DNA from: Paenibacillus antibioticophila
GTDB lineage: Bacteria; Bacillota; Bacilli; Paenibacillales; Paenibacillaceae
Direction: 5' to 3'
Assembly: GCF_000455265.1 (NCBI RefSeq)
Contig: NZ_HG005140.1
Location: 153,139 to 217,138, forward strand
DNA length: 64,000 nucleotides
Below are positions 33,743 through 41,645 of this stretch, piece after piece. Position 1 is the stretch's first letter; each line of letters opens with the position of its first letter. The position numbers were made by a program, and so were the translations under genes. Below the pieces are notes generated by a model. The model worked only from the letters and a program-made list of their open reading frames with translations, was not told where the DNA came from and did not search any database.

Positions 33743-34804
33743 ATGCAGATTGGACGGGCTTCAAATATGGGCCGGAAATGGCTGATTTATTGGAGTGTAT
33801 TAGCGTTGTTTAGCGCCATCCTTACGTCTTGCGCACTGGAGACGAAAGAAGAGGCTGAAAAGAGGTTGAGGGACACTGGATCAGCAGGAAAGCTGACATC
33901 CGTACAGTTCTATGTTCCTGTGGAGAATGAGAATAAAGTTGCTATCGTAGATATAGCTGATGCCTCTGTCGTTGGAGAGATTGAGGTTGGCGAAGGACCG
34001 ATGAATACGGTCTTTTCCAGTACTATGCGGCAGGCCTATGTGACCAACCATCTGAGCAGTACGGTTTCCTTTATCGACACGATGAATTTGAAGCAGACGG
34101 CAGAGGTAGAAGTCGGACCCATGCCTCACGGGCTCGTATTGTCACCGGATAACAAGACTCTCTATGTCGCTACGGTGGCCGACCAATATCTTTACGTTCT
34201 GGATACCCAGAAGGCAGAAGTCACGCAAACCATCGACATGGGAGAAGGCGCCAAGACAAACTATATTGCCTCTTATGGCAAAACGATTTATGTCAGCGAC
34301 CATGAAAATGACAAGGTTTATATCGTCGATATGACGACAAACTCCTTGGAGCGAACCCTTTCTACAGGAAGCCTGCCCCGCGCAGTCAAAGTGTCTGGCG
34401 ATGGCAGCAAGCTCTTTGTTCCGACCGCGAATGACGGCAATCTGGAAATCTATGATACGGCTACGGGAGAGCTGCTTCAGGTCATAGCCGCTGTGGAAGG
34501 AGCAACGGATATCGTCATTACAGAAGACGAATCTGTAGCAGTAATCAGCGGTGTGGAGGGAAATGCAATAGCCTTCCTCGATTTGAAGGAAGGCCAGGCG
34601 CTTGCTATTATAGAAGACCTGCCGGGAGCCAAGCATCTGGCCTTCAACCGACTGGAGAGCAGGGTTTATGTTACATTAAGCGAATCCGATGAAGTCGCTG
34701 TGATTGATATGGAAAGCCGCAAGGTGGAGTACAAGCTTGAAGTAGGCGTACGCCCGCACGGCATTCAGTTAAAGGCGCTTCCCGGCATTGGCGGCAGCTG
34801 CTGA
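33743..34804 (+). CDS. YVTN-repeat beta-propeller lipoprotein
   Basis: A 353-residue lipoprotein with lipobox ILTSC (Cys30) and a C-terminal seven-bladed YncE/YVTN-type beta-propeller. Repeats such as NKVAIVDIADASVVGEIEVG, QAYVTNHLSSTVSFIDT, KTLYVATVADQYLYVLDT and AVIDMESRKVEYKLEVG are evident. The chain ends GIGGSC with a terminal cysteine. Propellers of this sort bind partners or ligands at the surface; some relatives bind heme or accompany redox enzymes. AAGGAG precedes the ATG at 33743. It is divergent from the sulfur operon and probably shares its control. Function unknown. Confidence 0.88.
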   Translation: MQIGRASNMGRKWLIYWSVLALFSAILTSCALETKEEAEKRLRDTGSAGKLTSVQFYVPVENENKVAIVDIADASVVGEIEVGEGPMNTVFSSTMRQAYVTNHLSSTVSFIDTMNLKQTAEVEVGPMPHGLVLSPDNKTLYVATVADQYLYVLDTQKAEVTQTIDMGEGAKTNYIASYGKTIYVSDHENDKVYIVDMTTNSLERTLSTGSLPRAVKVSGDGSKLFVPTANDGNLEIYDTATGELLQVIAAVEGATDIVITEDESVAVISGVEGNAIAFLDLKEGQALAIIEDLPGAKHLAFNRLESRVYVTLSESDEVAVIDMESRKVEYKLEVGVRPHGIQLKALPGIGGSC

Positions 34805-34805
34805 T

Positions 34806-34836
34806 ATCGGAGGGGCCATTAAGCCCCCTCCCGCTT
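34806..34836. terminator. Terminator between the propeller and EamA genes
   Basis: GGAGGGGC pairs with GCCCCCTCC around a CATTAA loop. T residues lie only loosely on the plus side (GCTTTATT). It may serve both convergent genes. Confidence 0.6.
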
Positions 34837-35792
34837 TATTCGGTCTGCCAAATGCGCGCTCCCCGTCTTAACTTCAGGCGCTTGTAAAGCTCTGGCAGCG
34901 CGACCCCGAGCAGCACCAGCAGGACCCCGAACCACTGGATCAGGCTGACATGCTCATGCAGCACAACACTGGATAGCATTACCGCAACCGGCAGCTCTGA
35001 GGCGCCAAGGATGGCGGCCATACCCTCTCCGGTATGAGGAACACTGATGGCGAACAGCAGCGGCGGCAGGAAGGCGCCGAGCAGACCCAGGAAGAAGCCG
35101 TAAGGAAGCAGACCCGAGAACAGGGTTCCATCAAACAGGAATGTCGGCGGAAATAAGATAAATACAAGCACCATACCGCCGCTGATCATCCAGCCGCTGC
35201 GGTACACCGGATTGGCATTCGGAACGGCCTTTCCGCTTAACAGAACGAATAAAGAGTAGCTGACGGCTGCCAGAAGTCCGAATACGATCCCCCGCCAGTC
35301 ATATCCCCCATCCATGCCCCGCTCAAAGACACCTGCTGCAAGCAGGGTTCCAACGAACAGAACGAGCAAGGTGAACATGACGATTTTTTGCGGGCGTTTG
35401 CGCTGAATCATCGTCTGAATAAGCACGCCCATCCAGGTGAACTGGAACAGCAGCACGATAGCGAGTGAATTCTCAATATAATGCAGAGATTGATAATATA
35501 ATAGCCCGGTTACCGCCGTGGGAGCACCGGCTGCAAGCAGAATCAACCGCTTCTTCCACGTTAATGCTTCTGTAGTACGCTGAACCGCCGTATTTGAAGC
35601 AGCCCGGCTTCCTAATCGTTTCTCTCTTAACTTGACGACCAAGACAAGCAGCCAGATCAGAACAAATCCGGTCAAAAGCTGACTTCCCACAACCTCACCA
35701 AGCGAATATCCTTGCCCATAAGCCTTGGTGACAATCGTTGACAGCACGCCATAACTGATTGCCCCTAATAATAAAAGCAGTTTATTTTTCAT
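34836..35792 (-). CDS. EamA/DMT-family transporter
   Basis: A 318-residue membrane protein with ten helices in two repeats, typical of drug/metabolite exporters (RhaT/EamA). Landmarks: GAISYGVLSTIVTKAYGQG at the start, YYQSLHYIENSLAIVLLFQF in the first repeat, YSLFVLLSGK in the second and EHVSLIQWFGVLLVLLGV at the end. The start ATG 35792 follows AAGGAGG at 12 nt. The 5' leader contains a purine-riboswitch-like fold with an overlapping terminator, so a purine or related compound is the likely inducer and perhaps the exported substrate. Substrate not shown. Confidence 0.9.
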   Translation of the reverse strand: MKNKLLLLLGAISYGVLSTIVTKAYGQGYSLGEVVGSQLLTGFVLIWLLVLVVKLREKRLGSRAASNTAVQRTTEALTWKKRLILLAAGAPTAVTGLLYYQSLHYIENSLAIVLLFQFTWMGVLIQTMIQRKRPQKIVMFTLLVLFVGTLLAAGVFERGMDGGYDWRGIVFGLLAAVSYSLFVLLSGKAVPNANPVYRSGWMISGGMVLVFILFPPTFLFDGTLFSGLLPYGFFLGLLGAFLPPLLFAISVPHTGEGMAAILGASELPVAVMLSSVVLHEHVSLIQWFGVLLVLLGVALPELYKRLKLRRGARIWQTE

Positions 35793-35860
35793 TACCTGTT
35801 TTGTCCTCCTTGATGACATAATGGCATAAGTCTCTCCGACCAAGAGATAAGGCTGGACAC

Positions 35861-35928
35861 AAAAAAACTTCCTTACACGGAATATTGATCGTCCATCGCT
35901 TCTCGATCAGATATTCGTAGTAAGGAAG
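35861..35928 (-). terminator. Intrinsic terminator overlapping the aptamer 3' side
   Basis: On the minus strand CTTCCTTAC pairs with GTAAGGAAG, then GAATAT with ATATTC and GATCG with CGATC, followed by seven T (35867-35861). Its 5' strand is the P3/P1 3' strand of the upstream aptamer, so the two folds exclude each other and aptamer formation would permit read-through. Confidence 0.8.
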
Positions 35929-35981
35929 TATAGGCTTCCTGTAGAGACCCCCGCCCCTATCTTTGGCAGAGTTATACGAAT
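35913..35981 (-). ncRNA. Variant purine-riboswitch-like aptamer
   Basis: Minus-strand RNA: P1 ATTCGTA/TACGAAT; TATAA joining segment; P2 CTCTGCC/GGCGGGG; J2/3 GTCTCTAC, matching the purine consensus (U-N-UCUAC); P3 AGGAAG/CTTCCT; J3/1 TAC. The C in J3/1 is at the position that selects guanine over adenine. Loops deviate from the strict 7-nt form: L2 AAAGATAGG and L3 CCTATA, which still can pair by ATAGG/CCTAT. This supports a purine-class aptamer with altered loops. Ligand unproven; guanine, a nucleoside or a derivative are possible. Confidence 0.65.
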
Positions 35982-36100
35982 GAAAATTGTTATGCTTAGC
36001 TTTCAAACCAGCACGTCATATTATGCAACAAGTATCAGCGCTAGTCAAGCGGTTGGTATAATTATCATTCGCCTTCCGGGCCATTTAGTAAACAAACCGA

Positions 36101-36769
36101 TTACGTAATGTTCAAATAAGCCTTCAATATTTCGTCCAGCTTGAGCCGAGAGGTATCCGGCACCAAATAATTCGCTTCATGCAGAAATGCCGGTGCGCCC
36201 ACCCCTACCGAGAACATTCCGGCTTGATTGATCGCCTCGATCCCCGCCTCGGAATCCTCTACGCCGATGCAAGCCGCATAAGGAACACCCAGAACATCGG
36301 CGGCATTCAGGAAAGTCTCCGGATGAGGCTTGCCAAAGGCAATGCGCCCAGGGTCCACAATATACTCGAACGCTTCGGTAAGTCCCAGCTTGTCCAGGAC
36401 GAAGGTCGCATTCTTACTGGCCGATCCCAGAGCGATTCGCAGCTTGCTTGCCTGAATCGCCTCAATCAGTTCCGTAATTCCGGGAAGGATATCGCTGGGG
36501 CGAATCGCTTCAATTAGCTCACGGTAATGATTATTTTTTCGAGTCGCCAACTGCTCCTTCTCCGCATCGGACAGGCTTAGGGGACGCGGGCTGGCGGACA
36601 GAATCCGTTCCAGCGATTCCAGCCGGCTCACTCCCTTGAGCTGCTCGTTCAGTTCCCTGTCCACGGGAATGCCAAGCTCTTCTCCAATTTGCTTCCAGGC
36701 CAAATAATGAAATTCGGCGGTATCCGTAATGACTCCGTCCAAATCGAAGATAAAGGCTTGCGGCTGCAT
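36101..36769 (-). CDS. pgmB: Beta-phosphoglucomutase
   Basis: A 222-residue HAD-superfamily phosphatase-fold enzyme that converts beta-glucose-1-phosphate to glucose-6-phosphate. Nucleophile loop FDLDGVITDTAEFHYLAW near residue 8, the cap segment LKGVSRLESLERIL, motif II ALGSASKN, KPHPETFLNAA and the metal-binding GVEDSEAGIEAI. All key residues are present. The ATG at 36769 follows GGAGG. It is the last gene of the sugar locus, 4 bp after the esterase, which suggests that a phosphorylase or hydrolase elsewhere yields beta-glucose-1-phosphate. Confidence 0.93.
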   Translation of the reverse strand: MQPQAFIFDLDGVITDTAEFHYLAWKQIGEELGIPVDRELNEQLKGVSRLESLERILSASPRPLSLSDAEKEQLATRKNNHYRELIEAIRPSDILPGITELIEAIQASKLRIALGSASKNATFVLDKLGLTEAFEYIVDPGRIAFGKPHPETFLNAADVLGVPYAACIGVEDSEAGIEAINQAGMFSVGVGAPAFLHEANYLVPDTSRLKLDEILKAYLNIT

Positions 36770-36773
36770 TTTG

Positions 36774-37652
36774 TTACCTCCCTCTTCCTTGCTCAAGCCA
36801 TTTCCGGCTTAGCTCCACCCAGGCTCCCAGGCTTAGTTCTTTCACTTGGTCCTCGGGCTTAACGGTGGCATCGCCAAGTGACATGCCGTGAGGTCCCTTC
36901 TCGAACAGATGCAATTCACAAGGCACTTGATGCTCATGGAGCTTAGTGGCGAGTCCGAGCAGATCTGTTGGCAGAATCACCGTATCCTCATAGGTTCCCC
37001 AGATAAAGGTGCGAGGAGTGTCGCCATTTACAAGGGGTAGAAGATTAAGTGACTGCTCCTCTGCCTCAGTGAGATTCTCCTTGCCCATCAGGATTTCCCG
37101 AATATTCGGGCCGCGGAAATCCGGCATCAGTCCCTTGTCCATCAGCTCGATGAGGAAGGGAGGAGTCTCTGTCGAACGCGGCTCCAAGGTGACCGCGGGA
37201 TAACCCAGAATCAACTGGTTGGGCTTGATCTGCTCCGAAGTCAACCCAATTTCTTCCGTGATCATCACATTATGGTAGTGAACCCCCAGGCTCAGGGCCA
37301 AATTGCCCCCGGCCGAGAAGCCGGCCACGGTAATATCATTCGTATCCACCCGCCACTCGCCAGCCCGCGTCCGGATGATGGACATCGCTTGAGCCAACTC
37401 GCGCAAGGCGGTTGGGAACGGATTGTCAATTTTAACCGAATACGTCAGGACAAAGGCATGGTAGCCCATTCTGGCAAATGCCAGCGCCACCGGCTCTCCC
37501 TCATTTTGAGAGATGAAGGCATAACCTCCCCCGGGGCAGATCAGAATGGCCGGACGAAGCAAGCCTTTCCGGTCATACTCCCCGTCCTGCTGCACGTAAG
37601 TCGTCAAGGTTGCTGAGGAATGTTCAAACAGCTGTATCGTTTCATGAATCAC
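36774..37652 (-). CDS. Alpha/beta-hydrolase, acetyl-esterase-like
   Basis: A 292-residue soluble hydrolase of the BD-FAE/Axe2-like esterase group. Oxyanion-hole motif CPGGGYAFISQNEG near residue 40, nucleophile elbow GFSAGGNLAL (Ser near 115), the acidic residue in the FIWGTYEDTVILP region (near 220) and the His in KGPHGMSLGD. No signal peptide, so it acts on imported acetylated or esterified sugars. It lies 15 bp after the GH3 gene in the sugar operon. Confidence 0.88.
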   Translation of the reverse strand: MIHETIQLFEHSSATLTTYVQQDGEYDRKGLLRPAILICPGGGYAFISQNEGEPVALAFARMGYHAFVLTYSVKIDNPFPTALRELAQAMSIIRTRAGEWRVDTNDITVAGFSAGGNLALSLGVHYHNVMITEEIGLTSEQIKPNQLILGYPAVTLEPRSTETPPFLIELMDKGLMPDFRGPNIREILMGKENLTEAEEQSLNLLPLVNGDTPRTFIWGTYEDTVILPTDLLGLATKLHEHQVPCELHLFEKGPHGMSLGDATVKPEDQVKELSLGAWVELSRKWLEQGRGR

Positions 37653-37667
37653 ATGAGTTCCTTCTTT

Positions 37668-39371
37668 CTATAATCGAGTATCCCATTTTCCGCAGAATGG
37701 ATCTACAGGACTCTTGCCCTTGAATGCCGACTTCCCTGTCAGCTTGCGAACCAGCAAAGGCAAAGTATAATCGTTAACTCCGTAGGTATTAATAAAGGTC
37801 TTGACCCGAGGAACATCCAGCAGATGATATGGATTCTCTGTCGAAATAAAGATCGTCGGGATGGACTGCATATAGATCGGCACATTAATCCCCATCGGGT
37901 TAATCCATTCAATGCGCACGGCGGTCTGGTTCGATTTGGTCGCCAGATTGCACAGGTAGAGGATCAAATCGTAGCGATCCTGCATGTCCTGGAACGAACC
38001 TTGAAGTCCTTCGTAAATGCCGCTGGGCTCGAAGCGCGTCACCTCAAAGCCCTCCGCTTCCAATAATGGAATGAATGAAGCGGCCAGTCCGCTTGATTTG
38101 TTGTAGCCCAGGGCATTGGCTTCACTTTCGATATCATAGAGCAATACACGCTTGAAGCGCTGGCTGGTGATAGGCAATACGCCCTGCTCCTCCTTCACGA
38201 GCGTGATGGATCGATCAGCCACCTGCTCGGCGATATTCAAATGGCGCTCATGTCTAAGTGTGTTCTCCGCCGTTTCCGGCGAGGGGATATTATTGGACTT
38301 ATGCAGAGCTAGCGAGGCCTTCAACCCGAGAATACGCAGCACCGCTTCATCCAGTCTCTCCGCTGACAGCAGGCCATTCTCCAGCCCCTGCTTCATGAAG
38401 GCAACGTCCTCGTCCAGATTCTTGGTGAACAGGAACATGTCGCACCCGTTCTCAATCGAGCGCGGAACCAATTCATTTCTCGGCATCGGGATATTCATCC
38501 CCGCCATGGTGGTGGCATCGGTCAAGATCAGGCCATTGAAGCCGAGCTGATCCCGAAGCAATCCAAAGAGCAGTTCCTTGGCCAGCGAAGCCGGCAATAT
38601 TTCCTCGTCCTTCAGCGATGGATCAAGCTTCTTGGAGTATTCGGGCAACGCGATGTGCCCGATCATGACCGTCTTGGCTCCCTCGTCAATCAAATGACGG
38701 TAGATGCTGCCGAAGCTGCGGTCCCATTCCTCTGTAGTTAGTGTATTGACGGAGGTCACAAGATGCTGATCCCGTTCGTCTACACCATCCCCGGGGAAAT
38801 GCTTGATCGAGGTCGCTATCCCCTGCTCCTGGGCTCCCCGGACATAGGCAGCACCCATAGTTTTTACCCGCTCCGGGTCACTGCCAAAGGTTCGGGTATT
38901 GGTAATCGGATTGCGGAAGTTATAATCCACGTCGACCACAGGGGCAAACGCATAATTGGCGCCAACGCTCTTCCCTTCCAGGGCACAGATTTCTCCAAGT
39001 TCGTAAGCCATCTGAGGATCGTCGGTTGCGGCAACTGCCATGTTGGAGCCAATCTTCGTCCCATCCTTGGTAATGCCTTGTCCTCCGGCCTCCAGATTGG
39101 CTGCGATCAACAGCGGAATTCTGGCGGCAGATTGCAAGGTAGAGACGGTGGCCATCACACTCTCCTTGTCCATCGAACGGCACATCAACCCTCCTATGCC
39201 AAGCTCTCCCGCCAGCCGGGTCAGAAATGGCTCGTCCTGCTTATATCCAACCATGAAGAACAACTGTCCGATCTTCTCATGGGTTGTCAGCCCCTCGAAG
39301 GTAGATGTCACCCATTGCATATCCTCATCCTGTAAATTAAACGGCTTCTGCCGCAGCAAATTGATGTCCAT
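37668..39371 (-). CDS. Glycoside hydrolase family 3 enzyme (NagZ-like)
   Basis: A 567-residue cytoplasmic GH3 enzyme with the TIM barrel and a C-terminal alpha/beta domain. The barrel shows SIKHFPGDGVDERDQHLV near residue 195; NagZ proteins have KHFPGHGDT-DSH, so the first His is replaced by Asp but the later D-x-H pair remains. The nucleophile Asp is in GLILTDATTMAGM (near 285). No signal peptide. Likely a beta-N-acetylhexosaminidase or related exo-glycosidase; the altered loop leaves the substrate open. It belongs to the ABC transporter operon. Confidence 0.88.
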   Translation of the reverse strand: MDINLLRQKPFNLQDEDMQWVTSTFEGLTTHEKIGQLFFMVGYKQDEPFLTRLAGELGIGGLMCRSMDKESVMATVSTLQSAARIPLLIAANLEAGGQGITKDGTKIGSNMAVAATDDPQMAYELGEICALEGKSVGANYAFAPVVDVDYNFRNPITNTRTFGSDPERVKTMGAAYVRGAQEQGIATSIKHFPGDGVDERDQHLVTSVNTLTTEEWDRSFGSIYRHLIDEGAKTVMIGHIALPEYSKKLDPSLKDEEILPASLAKELLFGLLRDQLGFNGLILTDATTMAGMNIPMPRNELVPRSIENGCDMFLFTKNLDEDVAFMKQGLENGLLSAERLDEAVLRILGLKASLALHKSNNIPSPETAENTLRHERHLNIAEQVADRSITLVKEEQGVLPITSQRFKRVLLYDIESEANALGYNKSSGLAASFIPLLEAEGFEVTRFEPSGIYEGLQGSFQDMQDRYDLILYLCNLATKSNQTAVRIEWINPMGINVPIYMQSIPTIFISTENPYHLLDVPRVKTFINTYGVNDYTLPLLVRKLTGKSAFKGKSPVDPFCGKWDTRL

Positions 39372-39407
39372 TGGCTTATCTCTCTCCTCTCCAGATGCTC
39401 GTTCTCT

Positions 39408-40400
39408 CTATGCGCTTGCTTTTCTCCCTGCCTTGGTTCGGTTAAGATAGGTGCGAATGCGCTCCTGATTAGTCGTATAGGCCATGAAGACCACAATGAA
39501 CACCCCGATAACCACGGTTTGCAGGGAACTGTTGATGCCCATAACAACCATCCCGTAGGACAAGGCATTCATCCCCAGCGCCCCTGCAAAAATGCCCAAC
39601 GGCAAGTTCGTGAATTGCGCAAGGTGCAGACCCATCAATACCGGAGCCATGGAAGAGAACATCAAGGCGGTGGAGCTGAGATTTCCGGCTGGCGATACTA
39701 AGACGGTGGAGGCGTTGATAACAGCCGAGATGCCAAGAAGACCCCCCACGACCAGATAGGTCAGCAGAATATTCTTCTTCTCCTTCACGCCCATGTTGAC
39801 CGCAAGCCTCGGATTGGCGGACAACGATCTCGTATCATAGCCGAATTTGGTGTGACCTAGAAGGTAATAGAACGACACCATCACCACGGCCAGCAGGATA
39901 TAGATCCATGGGGATCTGGCAAAGATCGTCAGGTTGGCATGCATGAATAGCTGTGTCCCCGAGCCCCCGTAGACCACGCCGGATATCGCTTCATACATCA
40001 TCACCACGCCAAGCGAGACAATGATGGTAGGCACCCGGATCCACACATAAAGGAGCCCTTCAAATAAACTCAGCAAAATGGCAACCGCCATTGTAATTGC
40101 AAGCAGCATCACCGGACCCAGCCCCAGGTCAATTGTCAAATTACTGCCAATGATGCCGGCAAGCATGATAATGATCCCTGGCGCAAAGTCCCATCTCCCT
40201 CCAGATAGAGGCAAGGCAATCGCGTAAGCCGTAATTGTTGTCAGCACACTGCCCCGCACAATCCGGTCGAAGGCACCGAAGGATACATACCCTGTCTTGC
40301 TCATGAGCAGGGTTATAATCAGAATGCTGAGATACACAGCAATCGGAAACATGAACGTCTTCAGCAGATTCACTGCCCATTTCAACATTGAGGCTTGCAT
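39408..40400 (-). CDS. Sugar ABC transporter permease (ribose/RbsC type), second copy
   Basis: A 330-residue membrane protein with about ten helices of the BPD-transp-2 family. Typical segments: GGRWDFAPGIIIMLAGIIGSN (near 68), VPTIIVSLGVVMMYEAIS, VGGLLGISAVINASTVLVSPAG. It faces the substrate-binding protein gene and pairs with the other permease encoded beyond it. The two are not identical and probably form a heteromeric channel. Confidence 0.9.
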   Translation of the reverse strand: MQASMLKWAVNLLKTFMFPIAVYLSILIITLLMSKTGYVSFGAFDRIVRGSVLTTITAYAIALPLSGGRWDFAPGIIIMLAGIIGSNLTIDLGLGPVMLLAITMAVAILLSLFEGLLYVWIRVPTIIVSLGVVMMYEAISGVVYGGSGTQLFMHANLTIFARSPWIYILLAVVMVSFYYLLGHTKFGYDTRSLSANPRLAVNMGVKEKKNILLTYLVVGGLLGISAVINASTVLVSPAGNLSSTALMFSSMAPVLMGLHLAQFTNLPLGIFAGALGMNALSYGMVVMGINSSLQTVVIGVFIVVFMAYTTNQERIRTYLNRTKAGRKASA

Positions 40401-40455
40401 AGTTTCACTCCAATATCCGCTTGCCCGTCAGACTTCTTTCCCAAGCAAGCAAGGT

Positions 40456-41610
40456 TTAATTTCTAGCCGCCTTAATCTCGGCAAGCGTACGGTTCGTCAA
40501 CTCCTGCAACGATTCCCAAGTGGCTGCGTCATTGTACGTCAGCATGACGTTCTTCAATTCCTCTGCCGTCACAGGACCTTGAGAATAGTCTTCAGGAATC
40601 ACGTATTTCTTGAAATCCTGTACCTCTTCGATTGAAGTCATGGTGACATAACTGATATAGCCATTGGCCTTCCAATCCGTATACGTCTTGCCACTCAGCC
40701 GATCATAGAGCTGGGCGAAGGAGTTAGCGATAAGCTGACCATAATTGTTTGTTCCGGCCATCAGCACCTTGCCGCTGGCAAAGCCATCCTCCGTGCTGTC
40801 GTTATAACCAAGCGCCAGCATAGGAATATCCGGCTTCGTGCTGTTAAGAATAGCTGGGTACACATAATCCATACCTGAGCCCAAGCCTACAATGGCATCG
40901 ACCTCGGGATGATCGGAGATCACCTTGGTCACGGCATCGGCCGCATTTTCCGGAGCAAAGGAGTGGAATTCTGTCGGATACACAGTCACTTCTCCTTGCG
41001 TATCCAATTCGCTCATCTTATCCGTAAAGCCCTTGATAATGGCTGGAGCATCGACAAAGGCAAATTCCAGGAACGACGTCATGCCGATATGCTTCGCACC
41101 GGAAGCATAAGCTTGTTCCGCATACTTGGCACCCAGTTCCTCAGGATTCTCGCCAAATTGCTTGATCCCGCCGACAAAATAATCACCGGATACGTTCTCG
41201 TCCACCTCACCCAGAGCAACGGCATAATATACACCCGCTTCTTCCGTCAGGCTGACGCTTTGCTCCAGCGCGGTATCATAACCGCTAATGATCGCATCCA
41301 CGCCGGAGGCAAGCAGGTTCTCCAGACCGCTGATATGACCTTCTTCACTAGGCCCTACAGTTGCAAAGTTGAATTTCACATTGAAATTCTTCTCCAGATA
41401 GGAGCAGTAGGCTTTAATTTGCTGTCCTTGAATATCGGTATAATTGTAGAGCATGACTCCAATGGTATAATTGTCTTTCGCCTTGCCGCCTTCATTGCCG
41501 TTTGCACTATTGCTGTTCGCACTATTACCGTTTCCGCCGCAGCCGGACAGAACCACACTGAACAGAAGCATCAACGCTGCCAAAGAGATGATCCACTGTT
41601 TTCTTTTCAT
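40456..41610 (-). CDS. Sugar ABC transporter substrate-binding lipoprotein
   Basis: A 384-residue periplasmic-binding-protein-like lipoprotein: lipobox VLSGC (Cys24), Asn/Ser/Gly-rich linker, then a type I sugar-binding fold (YTIGVMLYNYTDIQGQQIKA, SGVDAIISGYDTALEQS, AIVGLGSGMDYVYPA). Members of this group bind ribose, galactose or related monosaccharides. It is placed between the two permease genes. AAAGGGGT precedes the ATG. Confidence 0.92.
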   Translation of the reverse strand: MKRKQWIISLAALMLLFSVVLSGCGGNGNSANSNSANGNEGGKAKDNYTIGVMLYNYTDIQGQQIKAYCSYLEKNFNVKFNFATVGPSEEGHISGLENLLASGVDAIISGYDTALEQSVSLTEEAGVYYAVALGEVDENVSGDYFVGGIKQFGENPEELGAKYAEQAYASGAKHIGMTSFLEFAFVDAPAIIKGFTDKMSELDTQGEVTVYPTEFHSFAPENAADAVTKVISDHPEVDAIVGLGSGMDYVYPAILNSTKPDIPMLALGYNDSTEDGFASGKVLMAGTNNYGQLIANSFAQLYDRLSGKTYTDWKANGYISYVTMTSIEEVQDFKKYVIPEDYSQGPVTAEELKNVMLTYNDAATWESLQELTNRTLAEIKAARN

Positions 41611-41645
41611 CTGAATGTACCCCTTTTCTCATCTATTATTGTTGT

